From an uncultured Clostridia bacterium (GTDB lineage: Bacteria; Bacillota; Clostridia; Oscillospirales; Acutalibacteraceae): a stretch of DNA of 15,364 nucleotides. Made by a program: the position numbers and the translations under genes. Positions within the stretch are counted from its first letter, which is position 1. Each line of letters begins with the position of its first letter. Shown one piece after another: positions 1-6,580 of this stretch. The stretch is from the NCBI GenBank assembly GCA_945926705.1, contig CAMEMA010000011.1, positions 1 to 15,364 of the forward strand, read 5' to 3'. The notes under the pieces were generated by a model. That model was not told the DNA's origin. It did not search any database and saw nothing but the letters and a program-made list of their open reading frames with translations.

Positions 1-77
1 AATGGTAGTTATCCTGATTTTTATAAAAATTTCACATATCAGTGCAACTACTAGAGTTTTTCTGTATTATTTTTTAA

Positions 78-254
78 TTATCCTTTGCAATTTTCTGCAT
101 GCTCGTCCCAACGACTTTCAGATATCCATCTTCCGCAATTGGGTCAGTAGCACACGCGGCCACTTCCTCCAGTCACTTTAGCTTCTTCGATTTCGTCTAA
201 ACATATTTTCTCAACTTGTTTTGCTTGCTCGTTTCTTAGACCACATTACATCAT
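78..254 (-). pseudogene. Remnant of a small Cys/His-rich peptide gene
   Basis: Read on the minus strand from 245 to 78, the frame gives 56 codons that look coding but contain an in-frame TGA at 146-144. A TAA at 248-246 also separates it from the two ATG codons at 254-249. The readable part has an acidic helix-like segment (EKICLDEIEEAKVTGG) ending in Gly-Gly. Beyond it is a Cys/His pattern C-x4-C-x(13)-H-x3-C (RVC, PNCGRW, DEHAENCKG), which could bind a metal such as zinc. I see no ribosome site at the first ATG. Two stops make a decayed gene more likely than an expressed one. Its VTGG matches the VTGG in the neighbouring protease extension. The family is not recognised. Confidence 0.45.
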
Positions 255-572
255 TTTTTCTATAAAATTGTTTTTATAATATTTGTATATAATTTTGAAT
301 CTGATTTCTTTGTAAAGTCTTTGCATATAGATTTATTTAAATATATTTATCTATATAAAAATTTCTAATATTGTATTGATAAATTGATTGGGCAAATTTA
401 TTAACTAATTCTTTTAAATTATACAGTAAAAATCTATTCTATTTTTAACATTATACTTTATCACAGAGTTTATTTAAATTTCTTGTATCGCCTTATTGTA
501 GTTGATTTAGCTTCTGCATTTTTCTTGGGCTTCCTCATTCCCTTTATAATTATCCGTACAAAAATTATTAAG
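255..572. other. AT-rich gap with no clear gene
   Basis: I see no convincing full gene here. A short minus-strand stretch near 493-560 reads as coding-like residues (DNYKGNEEAQEKCRS, then a stop), with a Cys. It is probably another gene fragment, but it has no start codon or ribosome site. Confidence 0.35.
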
Positions 573-608
573 AAAATGTCTACTCTGGTTTTAATGAATA
601 GACATTTT
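573..608 (-). terminator. Inverted repeat after the S41 protease gene
   Basis: Ten-base perfect arms (AAAATGTCTA at 573-582, TAGACATTTT at 599-608) with a 16-base loop lie 12 bases beyond the protease stop codon. The T-rich tail is better on the plus strand (ATTTTTATTTTT). It may therefore act both ways, but the only gene ending here is on the minus strand. Confidence 0.5.
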
Positions 609-619
609 TATTTTTATAA

Positions 620-2098
620 TTAACTTTCAGATTTTATTAATTCATAAACTTTATTAAGAGCATCTTTTGCCGAAACTTGTACATCGGGGACTAATCTGTC
701 GGGGTCTTTAGTACTGTCTATACGATAATGTCTTTGACGTGTAGTTTTGAAAATTAATTTTGAATTAGGTGTTTCAAATTTTGATGGAACCACACCTCCA
801 AAAAATTTACAAGAATTACCGGGCACTTCACCCACAACAGTCCCCAGATGATTATCTTGGAAAATTTCCGCGAAACACATGGCTGCACTAAAAGTTTGAT
901 GTGATGTCAGCAAAAACACATTTCCGTCAAACAATATATTTTTATCATAGTTTTCTCCTAAAAGTTCAACTCTAGTCTTCTCTATTTCATCCATACTCAC
1001 ATTACCATCATCTTTTAGCAATATCTCTCCATTTCTTAGTTTAGTATTCATAAATTTTAACATGGACAAATGTTTTAGCATAACAACAAATATTGCAATT
1101 GATGGAGTATATCCACCCGGGTTTTTTCGTAAATCTACAGCTATATTTTTTATTTTTTTATCTGAAATTTCCTTAAAAAACTTAAGAAGTATTGTTCGAC
1201 TGTATTCATCATTAATAACACATCGATTAAGTTTAAAAATTCCAATACTATTTTTTTCGTCAATTTCATAAGATATCCAGTTTTCTGAACTTGCGTTTGG
1301 CGTTTTTATTTTTGATATATCAAAATAGTGTTCTTTAATTTCAGTACCTGCTTCAAAACTTACTTTTATAGGTTTTGAAGTATCAATTCCGCAAAGAGCG
1401 AGTTTCCACTCAGGGATAAAATCCGAAGGAGCCTCAAAAAAACTATGTTCTGTCCACTCCTCGATTTCATGAGAAAAATGATTTTTAAAAATTTTATACA
1501 GTTCCTGAACAGAAATATCATTTATTGCTGTAACTGTATATCCACGGAATTCTCCACTTGTGCAAATAAATTTTCCGTCTTTGTACTCGGTGTCAAAAGG
1601 CAACCTTTTGTTCAAAAATTTAGGGGATAAAACTTTTGTATGCGCATCTTTAAGTTTTACAAGAATTCTGGATATAATTCTCCACTCTTCAATTACGCTT
1701 ACTCTATCTTTCAAGTTTTCAATTTCTGCTTTTGCTTGGTTCGTAACTTCGTCAGGAACTTTTTCTACCGCAGAAACATGCTTGTCTTTTATTATATTCA
1801 GAACATAATTTATATCTTCGATAGCTTGCTCTTTTGTAATTTCAAAATTGATATTTTGATTTTTAATTTCGCTTTTAGAAATAGAAGTCGTAGTAGCCGC
1901 ATTAACTGTGGGGAATGTAAAATTTGTTGTTTCCACAAAAAAAGACAAGCTTGCAAGAGCGCTTGCTACAAACTTTCTGTTCATAATTCCTCCCGTAACT
2001 TTTTCGAGAATTTTTTCTGTCAAACTTTCTGATTTTTCTTCAAGCTCGTTAATATAGCTCGGCAAGTTCCAAATTTCATATTTGAATTTATTGTTCAT
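620..2098 (-). CDS. Exported S41 family serine protease with a double-glycine front extension
   Basis: Serine endopeptidase of the S41 (C-terminal processing/tricorn-like) group, likely acting outside the membrane. Counting from the inner Met (1984), a signal peptide covers residues 1-29 and ends VNA. A DAHT motif follows at 113-116, LRKNPGG at 285-291, and the nucleophile Ser366 in TFSAA. No PDZ domain is evident, unlike CtpA/CtpB. The frame has two starts with good ribosome sites. One is at 2098 (AGAGGT, 6-base spacing). The other is at 1984 (GGGAGG, 4-base spacing), which begins directly at the signal peptide. The long form adds 38 residues ending LTEKILEKVTGG, a match to bacteriocin-type leaders (hydrophobic at -4, -7 and -12 from the cut). 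The inner start gives the more ordinary protein; both may be used. Substrate unknown. Confidence 0.88.
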   Translation of the reverse strand: MNNKFKYEIWNLPSYINELEEKSESLTEKILEKVTGGIMNRKFVASALASLSFFVETTNFTFPTVNAATTTSISKSEIKNQNINFEITKEQAIEDINYVLNIIKDKHVSAVEKVPDEVTNQAKAEIENLKDRVSVIEEWRIISRILVKLKDAHTKVLSPKFLNKRLPFDTEYKDGKFICTSGEFRGYTVTAINDISVQELYKIFKNHFSHEIEEWTEHSFFEAPSDFIPEWKLALCGIDTSKPIKVSFEAGTEIKEHYFDISKIKTPNASSENWISYEIDEKNSIGIFKLNRCVINDEYSRTILLKFFKEISDKKIKNIAVDLRKNPGGYTPSIAIFVVMLKHLSMLKFMNTKLRNGEILLKDDGNVSMDEIEKTRVELLGENYDKNILFDGNVFLLTSHQTFSAAMCFAEIFQDNHLGTVVGEVPGNSCKFFGGVVPSKFETPNSKLIFKTTRQRHYRIDSTKDPDRLVPDVQVSAKDALNKVYELIKSES

Positions 2099-2152
2099 AA
2101 AATTACCTCTTTTTTCTATGTTATTGTTTCATATTACTTTCTAATTATGATA

Positions 2153-2181
2153 ATTATAGCATTTTTATAATATAATTTAAA
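2153..2181 (-). promoter_or_regulatory. Sigma-A-type promoter of the S41 gene (extended -10)
   Basis: Minus strand: TTTAAA at 2181-2176, 17-base spacer, TATAAT at 2158-2153, with TG one base upstream of the -10 (TGCTATAAT). The predicted transcript starts about 45 bases before the outer ribosome site, so the mRNA includes both start codons of the protease gene. Confidence 0.6.
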
Positions 2182-2254
2182 TTTATAAAACCATATAAAT
2201 TAAAACTTATTTTTATAATATCTTACTAAATTTTATTGATTCTCTATAATTCAC

Positions 2255-2283
2255 AATAAAAAAGCACCCTATAAAGAGTACTT
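2255..2283 (-). terminator. Rho-independent terminator
   Basis: On the minus strand, arms AAGTACTC and GGGTGCTT pair over 8 bases (two G-U pairs) around a 6-base loop, followed by TTTTTTATT. The G-U pairs only form in the minus-strand RNA, which sets the strand. It lies 250 bases past the M23 gene stop, so it ends that transcript or that of a lost gene in between. Confidence 0.6.
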
Positions 2284-2532
2284 TCGCAACTTATTAATAT
2301 TGTGAACTTTTAACTATCCACAATATTGATAGTTAATATTTTATTTTTCAATGAGCATAACATCAATAACCTGTCAACTATTAATACTAACAAGCTTTTT
2401 TATATTGCAAGGGCAAATTTCTTTGACTTTATAGCGTCTAAGTTTTTAGTTAAGTCTTTCACTATAAAGAGTCAAAAACTGTAATAAGCTAATATATATT
2501 AATTCAATTATTTTTATAAAAATACTATAAAA
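2284..2532. repeat. Gap rich in inverted repeats
   Basis: No gene seen. TTAACTATC (2310-2318) and GATAGTTAA (2328-2336) form a perfect 9-bp stem around CACAATATT (2319-2327). That loop is itself the perfect complement of AATATTGTG at 2296-2304, so two stems compete. A further interrupted repeat pairs TTTGACTTTATAG (2422-2434) with CTATAAAGAGTCAAA (2462-2476). CTATAAAGAGT also recurs at the terminator at 2269-2279. Confidence 0.55.
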
Positions 2533-3570
2533 TTAATTTTGAGTTTCCAATGAAGGTTCGCTGAATTCAAATTCGGGGTAATATTCTTTTGTTTCGTTAT
2601 TTCTGATAACAGATGATTTATTTTTTTCCAAAAGTTTCGTAATAGCGTAAACGTCAATCCAAATTTCGTTATCACACTCTTTTTGTGACTCATCAAAAAT
2701 TAACTGCATTCCCCAATGTAAATGGTTTTCTTTTATATTATTTACGTTCTCTTTCTTGCTGTAACCGGTTCTTCCCACATATCCGATTACATCTCCTGCT
2801 TTAACAACACTTCCTTCTTTTAAATCCATATGAAAAGGCTTGTTTTGTCTTAAATGAGCATAATAATAGTATCTTTTTTTATCGAAACTCCTTATCCCAA
2901 CTCTCCATCCACCATACTGATTCCATCCCATAATTTCCACAGTACCCGATTCCACCGCAATTACCGGTGTACCTATTGCGGCCATCATATCATGCCCCAA
3001 ATGCGGTCTTGAATATCCGTAGGACCTTGAAGCTCCAAAGTCATCATAGTGGCAAAAAGGAAAAGTTTTAGCTATCGGAGAAAAAGCTTTCAGTCCATAT
3101 ACTTCCTCCCATGATGTTTCCTCATTTTCTTTTTTTGATTTTCTCTTAATTTTATATTTCCCCAAAAACTCCTTTAACACAGCTGAATAGACTTCATGGT
3201 AATAATTGTAATTTTTAAAGTTTTTGGAAATTTCTTGAATAGAAATGTTAGATTTTAGCTTATCTATTATTTCATCCATGTCTTTTTCTTTATATTTTTT
3301 AAAATCTCCTCCGTATTTTGCTCCAAGACACGCAAGTATTTCAATCCAATCAACCTTTATTTCTTCCCCATAAGATTTAATATCTTCACGCATGGCTTTT
3401 TCCATTGCCTCATATGTAGGATTAAATTCAGCATACTTTATGAAATTCTTATTTTCATGTGCACCTACAGCAATATGATTCCCATTAAAAAAAAGTAAAA
3501 TAAATATTCCTATCATGAATACCGCTGTGATGATGTAGGTATATTCTTTTTTTATTTTTAAGACAAACAA
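2533..3570 (-). CDS. Membrane-anchored M23 family metallopeptidase
   Basis: Zinc endopeptidase of the LytM/M23 type, expected to cut peptidoglycan cross-links outside the membrane. One N-terminal membrane segment lies at about residues 10-29. An accessory domain at about 48-140 (KSYGEE, ILACLGAKYGG, YHEVYSAVLKEF) resembles that of other Ruminococcus-type M23 proteins. The M23 domain spans about 165-300. Its ligand motif is HLGHD (His190, Asp194) and its second motif HLHWG (His283, His285); His239 lies in YAHL. All key residues are present, so it should be active. The start is TTG at 3570: TGA lies two codons upstream in frame, and GGGAG sits 10 bases before it. The ATG at 3580 is out of frame. 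A sporulation role is possible but unproven. Confidence 0.9.
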   Translation of the reverse strand: MFVLKIKKEYTYIITAVFMIGIFILLFFNGNHIAVGAHENKNFIKYAEFNPTYEAMEKAMREDIKSYGEEIKVDWIEILACLGAKYGGDFKKYKEKDMDEIIDKLKSNISIQEISKNFKNYNYYHEVYSAVLKEFLGKYKIKRKSKKENEETSWEEVYGLKAFSPIAKTFPFCHYDDFGASRSYGYSRPHLGHDMMAAIGTPVIAVESGTVEIMGWNQYGGWRVGIRSFDKKRYYYYAHLRQNKPFHMDLKEGSVVKAGDVIGYVGRTGYSKKENVNNIKENHLHWGMQLIFDESQKECDNEIWIDVYAITKLLEKNKSSVIRNNETKEYYPEFEFSEPSLETQN

Positions 3571-3604
3571 AATTTTTCATCTCCCGAAATTTATAAGTTT
3601 TTTA

Positions 3605-3633
3605 ATTATATGAAAAATAAGCCGGCAAAATAC
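3605..3633 (-). promoter_or_regulatory. Possible promoter of the M23 gene, sigma-E-like
   Basis: Minus strand: GTATTTT (3633-3627), 14 bases, CATATAAT (3612-3605). The -10 matches the sporulation sigma-E form CATACANT at all but one base. Read as sigma-A, TATAAT has only a poorly spaced TTGTAT. The assignment is tentative. Confidence 0.35.
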
Positions 3634-3637
3634 AATT

Positions 3638-3672
3638 AAAAAAACTCTCAGCAACTATACAGCTACTGAAAG
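3638..3672 (-). terminator. Terminator of the 3701-4333 gene
   Basis: Minus-strand RNA pairs CTTTCAGTAGC (3672-3662) with GTTGCTGAGAG (3655-3645) over 11 bases, with several G-U pairs, a 6-base loop and seven Ts after it. It aligns with the terminator at 4457-4493, showing that the two genes and their ends were copied together. Confidence 0.8.
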
Positions 3673-3700
3673 TAAATCTTATTTATTCTACAAATCCCTT

Positions 3701-3925
3701 TTACTTCATCTCTTTTATCAATTTCCTTCTTTTTAGAGGTTTTATTCCATCTTCCCCTTTCATATCTTCTATCTCTCTCATCGGTTTCCTTCTTTTTAGA
3801 GATTTTATTTCATCTCCCCTTTTCATATCTTTTATGCTTTCTAGAAGTTTCATTCCAGCTTCCCATTTCATATCTTTCATTTTTTCTATAGATTTTATTT
3901 TATCTTCCTTCATATCTTTTATCTT
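3701..3925 (-). repeat. In-frame tandem repeat inside the 3701 gene
   Basis: CATATCTT (plus strand) recurs every 42-63 bases across about 225 bases. The two units nearest the stop share a longer block containing TTCCTTCTTTTTAGAG. All units keep the reading frame (multiples of three) and encode Lys-rich segments. Such arrays change length by replication slippage. Confidence 0.7.
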
Positions 3926-4333
3926 TCTTATCCTTGTTTTCATCTCTTTTTCCAAATAATTGTATATAGTATCTCCTATAAATTTTAAATATTCTTTCAT
4001 TTCACTTAATTTTGCTCCATAACTAGCAAATTTTAAATTCGTGTTCTTATATTTCGAACAGAAATCTCTCCATGCATTACATTCGCTATTAGACATAACC
4101 TCTTCAAATTTTTTACATGTCTCTTCTTTTTTAATTTCTTCATCTTCTTCTTTGGATAAGTCTACCTTTTTTCCATATTTATCAATTAAAGAATCTATAT
4201 ATTTATAGATTTTTAGTCCTTCTATTCCTTTTTTTATATAGTACACTGATATGAACAAATCTTCAACCTCTTTGTCTTCCAGTTCTACTATCCCTTTTTT
4301 CAACGCATCCTCGTTAACCATATTGCAACCCAT
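3701..4333 (-). CDS. Unrecognised protein with a basic C-terminal tandem repeat
   Basis: 210 residues, no family recognised. The start at ATG 4333 is chosen because AAAGGAG lies 10 bases upstream, exactly as in the next gene; the longer frame beginning at GTG 4342 would overlap that site. It begins MGCNMV and has no export signal. Residues 15-130 are mixed and probably helical. FEEVMSNSEC (77-85) and the YNYLEKEMKTR segment (124-134) match FEDVIRSEKC and YNNLQEEMKTR in the 4500 gene, so the two are paralogues. Residues 136-210 are imperfect basic repeats built on KDMK, with IK and KRRK cores. MGC at the N-terminus resembles a eukaryotic acylation signal, but position 6 is Val rather than Ser/Thr, so this is weak. 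Expressed from its own repeated leader (4334-4464). Confidence 0.7.
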   Translation of the reverse strand: MGCNMVNEDALKKGIVELEDKEVEDLFISVYYIKKGIEGLKIYKYIDSLIDKYGKKVDLSKEEDEEIKKEETCKKFEEVMSNSECNAWRDFCSKYKNTNLKFASYGAKLSEMKEYLKFIGDTIYNYLEKEMKTRIRKIKDMKEDKIKSIEKMKDMKWEAGMKLLESIKDMKRGDEIKSLKRRKPMREIEDMKGEDGIKPLKRRKLIKEMK

Positions 4334-4464
4334 AATAAACACACTCCTTTAACAAATTTTTTATATACTTTAGCAAAGTATATATATATATATAATATAA
4401 ATTAAATATATTTGTCAATTGTTTTTAGTTATTTTTTGATTAAATATATTTAATTTTAATAAAA
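4334..4464 (-). repeat. Leader repeat, copy A (promoter and ribosome site of the 3701 gene)
   Basis: Minus strand: TTGACA at 4418-4413, an AT tract with -10 candidates 15-18 bases further, then palindrome TATATACTTT-GCT-AAAGTATATA (4384-4362), then AAAGGAG (4350-4344). Two copies of TTAAATATATTT on the plus strand sit 38 bases apart around the -35. The sequence is nearly identical to copies B and C up to AATAAAA, after which the terminator hairpin differs. Confidence 0.85.
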
Positions 4465-4493
4465 CTTCCGGTAGCCACATTGGATACCGAAAG
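4457..4493 (-). terminator. Terminator of the 4500-4964 gene
   Basis: Minus strand: CTTTCGGTATCC (4493-4482) pairs with GGCTACCGGAAG (4476-4465), one mismatch, 5-base loop, then TTTTATT. Confidence 0.75.
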
Positions 4494-4499
4494 TAAGTA

Positions 4500-4964
4500 T
4501 TATTTTTTTAATAATCCCCTTGTTTTCATCTCTTCTTGCAAATTGTTGTATATGATAATTGAATTTTCTATAATGTTTTCCATGTATTTTACATCTCTCA
4601 TATAACAAACGCAACCGCCCCTAAATTCTCCATTAACTATTCTACTTGTAAATACATTCCCAGTTAATTTACCAAACACGGTACTCCGATTACCGATCCG
4701 CAATTTTACCCCAACGCCTTCTGAAAATTTGTGAAATTCATCACATTTTTCAGAACGAATAACATCTTCAAAGTTTAAAAATGTTTCGTAAAATGGTTCT
4801 GCATCGGATTCTGATAAAAATCCCTTTATTTTACATATTTCTTCAGCTTCTTTCAAATTCTTTTGAATTTTTAATTTGTCTATTCCTTCTTCTTTTAAAT
4901 GTTCTGCTGATTCGAAAGTACTCTTCAAATCATTGTCCGTAAATTCTTTAATCTCATTTTTCAT
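4500..4964 (-). CDS. Unrecognised protein, paralogue of the 3701 gene product
   Basis: 154 residues, no family recognised, no signal peptide or membrane segment. The start ATG at 4964 follows AAAGGAG by 10 bases. The N-terminal 50 residues are charged and likely helical (ESAEHLKEEGIDKLK). The middle has FEDVIRSEKC and a Gly/Thr-rich stretch (RSTVFGKLTGNVFTS). The C-terminus YNNLQEEMKTRGLLKK ends where the paralogue at 3701 enters its basic repeat tail, so this gene looks like the repeat-free form. Their 3' flanks also align, so they probably arose by tandem duplication and then diverged strongly in the middle. Expressed from leader copy B. Confidence 0.7.
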   Translation of the reverse strand: MKNEIKEFTDNDLKSTFESAEHLKEEGIDKLKIQKNLKEAEEICKIKGFLSESDAEPFYETFLNFEDVIRSEKCDEFHKFSEGVGVKLRIGNRSTVFGKLTGNVFTSRIVNGEFRGGCVCYMRDVKYMENIIENSIIIYNNLQEEMKTRGLLKK

Positions 4965-5160
4965 TATAAATACACTCCTTTAACAAATTTTTATATACTT
5001 TAGCAAAGTATATATATATATAATATAAATTAAATATATTTGTCAATTATTTTTTAGTTATTTTTTGATTAAATATATTTAATTTTAATAAAAATCCCCG
5101 ATACTTATTCGTATCGGGAACATAAAATTATTAAGTTAGACATCTGATTTTGCTCTTCTA
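4965..5160 (-). repeat. Leader repeat, copy B, with ferredoxin-tail scar
   Basis: Promoter, palindrome (5014-4992) and AAAGGAG (4981-4975) serve the 4500 gene. The repeat continues through the terminator at 5088-5118 to 5160. Its last bases, read on the minus strand as TAGAAGAGCAAAAT, match the final codons of the ferredoxin gene (6074-6061). This copy therefore carries a piece of ferredoxin coding sequence stranded downstream of an unrelated gene. Confidence 0.85.
5088..5118 (-). terminator. Terminator of the 5166-5873 gene
   Basis: Minus strand: CCCGATAC (5118-5111), loop GAATAA, GTATCGGG (5104-5097), then GATTTTTATT. Perfect 8-bp stem, almost the same as the ferredoxin terminator at 6002-6032. 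Confidence 0.85.
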
Positions 5161-5165
5161 TTAAG

Positions 5166-5873
5166 TTACTTTTTCGGAAGAGGGTAATACTTATCAAGAT
5201 CTTTATATTTTAATGTTTCCATCTTGATGTTAAATGGTAGTTCTATCTCTTTCCAATCATTATTATAACTACAAATTACCCAGTCTCCAGGGTTATAATC
5301 GTGAGCACTATTATACTTTTCCTTTAATTTATCTATAAAGTTTTGCATCTGCTTTTGGGGAACAACTCTAAATCCGCCTTTATCATCAACATCAAGTCGA
5401 TAATAACTTGCATCACTTTTATAAAACTTTCGGTCAATAAGTGTACAACTCTGAAAGGGATCTTTCATAACGCTCGACTCATATACTTTTCTCAATTCAC
5501 TATTATATTGTTTGAAAGTTTTACAAACTGCTGGTATTTTTTTCATATTTAAAGGAATTAAACCTTTACATTTTTTTGGATCTTTTGAATTATCTGGTTT
5601 TAATTCTGAAATTATCTTTTTTATAATCTCTGTCGGCGCTTCCCTTTGCATTCCACCACCCGCTGAATACCTTAATAATTCTTCCTTCCACCACTCAATT
5701 GAAGGTAGCATAAATGTACAATCATCATTCAATTTTACACAGCAATAAATATTTCTACATTGTACTGGGTGTTTTTTAATAAATTCTTCAAGCTCTGTTA
5801 ATTTCCAAAGTTTTACATCTACTTTTGTGCCTTTAGGAAAAATTTCATTAAGTTTGTTTACCACTCTTGACAT
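5166..5873 (-). CDS. Unrecognised 235-residue cytoplasmic-type protein
   Basis: No family recognised. I start it at ATG 5873, with AAAGGAG 9 bases upstream in leader copy C. The frame stays open to 5960, but those codons read through the promoter's TATA tract and give a YIYIYIY run that is not protein-like. The product starts MSRVVNKLNEIF and has no signal peptide or membrane helix. It is rich in aromatic residues and Cys (NIYCCVKLNDDC, IEWWKEELLRY), and has a Gly run (SAGGGMQRE) and a C-terminal part with DYNPGDWVICSYNNDW. It shows no visible similarity to the 3701 and 4500 products although it shares their leader. So the leader, not the coding part, is what was copied here. Confidence 0.7.
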   Translation of the reverse strand: MSRVVNKLNEIFPKGTKVDVKLWKLTELEEFIKKHPVQCRNIYCCVKLNDDCTFMLPSIEWWKEELLRYSAGGGMQREAPTEIIKKIISELKPDNSKDPKKCKGLIPLNMKKIPAVCKTFKQYNSELRKVYESSVMKDPFQSCTLIDRKFYKSDASYYRLDVDDKGGFRVVPQKQMQNFIDKLKEKYNSAHDYNPGDWVICSYNNDWKEIELPFNIKMETLKYKDLDKYYPLPKK

Positions 5874-6074
5874 AAATAACCACTCCTTTAACAAATTTTT
5901 ATATACTTTAGCAAAGTATATATATATATATATATAATATAAATTAAATATATTTGTCAATTATTTTTTAGTTATTTTTTGATTAAATATATTTAATTTT
6001 AATAAAAATCCCCGATACTTATTTGTACCGGGAACATAAAATTATTAATTTAGACAGTTAATTTTGCTCTTCTA
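5874..6074 (-). repeat. Leader repeat, copy C (likely parent, includes the ferredoxin 3' end)
   Basis: This copy holds the last codons of ferredoxin (6074-6058), its terminator (6002-6032), promoter, palindrome TATATACTTT-GCT-AAAGTATATA (5922-5900) and AAAGGAG (5889-5883) for the 5166 gene. Here the ferredoxin end is intact, so this is probably the arrangement from which copy B was made. The TA run is longer here than in B. Confidence 0.85.
6002..6032 (-). terminator. Terminator of the ferredoxin gene
   Basis: Minus strand: CCCGGTAC (6032-6025), loop AAATAA, GTATCGGG (6018-6011) with one G-U pair, then GATTTTTATT. It starts about 25 bases after the ferredoxin stop. Confidence 0.85.
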
Positions 6075-6261
6075 ATGTAATAGCGCTTACCGGACAGGCA
6101 TCACGCGCTTCTATAGCTTCATCTTTTAAATCTTCTTCAACGTTGTCTACTATACACTCAGATTTGTATTCATCGTTAAGTTTAAAAAGTTTGGGACAAA
6201 TATCAACGCACATATTACATCCTATACAAACTTCTTGATCTACTTTTAAAATATTTTTCAT
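6058..6261 (-). CDS. Ferredoxin, single [4Fe-4S] cluster type
   Basis: Small soluble electron carrier of 67 residues. Cys12, Cys15 and Cys18 (CIGCNMC), together with Cys56 (ACPVSAI), are the expected ligands of one [4Fe-4S] cluster. The second cluster of classic 2[4Fe-4S] clostridial ferredoxins is missing. Cys22 and Cys36 are extra; in related proteins such a pair can form a disulfide. Its acidic composition fits the family. The start ATG 6261 follows AAGGGTGA by 4 bases. It has its own promoter (6299-6327) and terminator, so it is a single-gene transcript. Its redox partner is not in the window. Its 3' end was copied into the repeat at 4965-5160. Confidence 0.95.
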   Translation of the reverse strand: MKNILKVDQEVCIGCNMCVDICPKLFKLNDEYKSECIVDNVEEDLKDEAIEARDACPVSAITLEEQN

Positions 6262-6298
6262 AATATCACCCTTCTGAAAATTTTAAGCGTACTCAAAC

Positions 6299-6327
6299 AT
6301 TATATACATAACAATATTTATTATCAA
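6299..6327 (-). promoter_or_regulatory. Sigma-A promoter of the ferredoxin gene
   Basis: Minus strand: TTGATA (6327-6322), 17-base spacer, TATAAT (6304-6299). This close match to consensus at ideal spacing puts the transcript start about 30 bases before the start codon. Confidence 0.8.
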
Positions 6328-6580
6328 CAGTAATTATTGATGCACTACCCTATAAATCATTTAAGGGTATTACATAAGAATTTTTTGTTTTATTAATGCT
6401 TTGTAAAGTAAGATGCGGAAATATAAAACATTATTTGTAAAATAAAGATTATAATAAGGAATATTTTAACGAAAAAATATCAAAATAATAGTATAATCAA
6501 TGAAATATATCTTAAATGGCAAAAATCAGTATTTTTATTGATTGATAAAACTTATTTAAAATTAGAAAGGAGAATAGTAA
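6328..6580 (+). promoter_or_regulatory. Divergent intergenic region upstream of spoVT
   Basis: Contains a hairpin, TACCCT(A)TAAA / TTTAAGGGTA (6346-6369), one bulge, and a TATAAT at 6492-6497 with no good -35. SpoVT is made under sigma-G in Bacillus, but I could not place a convincing sigma-G promoter. AAAGGAG at 6566-6572 is the spoVT ribosome site, 8 bases from ATG. Confidence 0.4.

Noticed and set aside
144..146. In-frame TGA between Cys-Tyr and Pro-Asn-Cys, possible selenocysteine or reassigned Trp codon
   Set aside because: No convincing SECIS-like hairpin follows, a second stop (TAA 248-246) breaks the same frame, and the intact genes of the window read well with the standard code.
4381..4397. 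TA-dinucleotide tracts in the leaders as microsatellite or slippage switch
   Set aside because: Tract length does differ between copies (B shorter than C), but all lie in promoters where AT runs are common in this genome. With one sequence I cannot show phase variation.
5874..5960. N-terminal extension of the 5166 gene
   Set aside because: It translates the promoter and TATA tract of leader copy C (YIYIYIY) and skips the AAAGGAG site that precedes ATG 5873.
4334..6074. The three leader repeats as an insertion sequence, MITE or CRISPR array
   Set aside because: There are no terminal inverted repeats, target-site duplications or transposase, and the repeat spacing is a whole gene. Each copy works as promoter and ribosome site.
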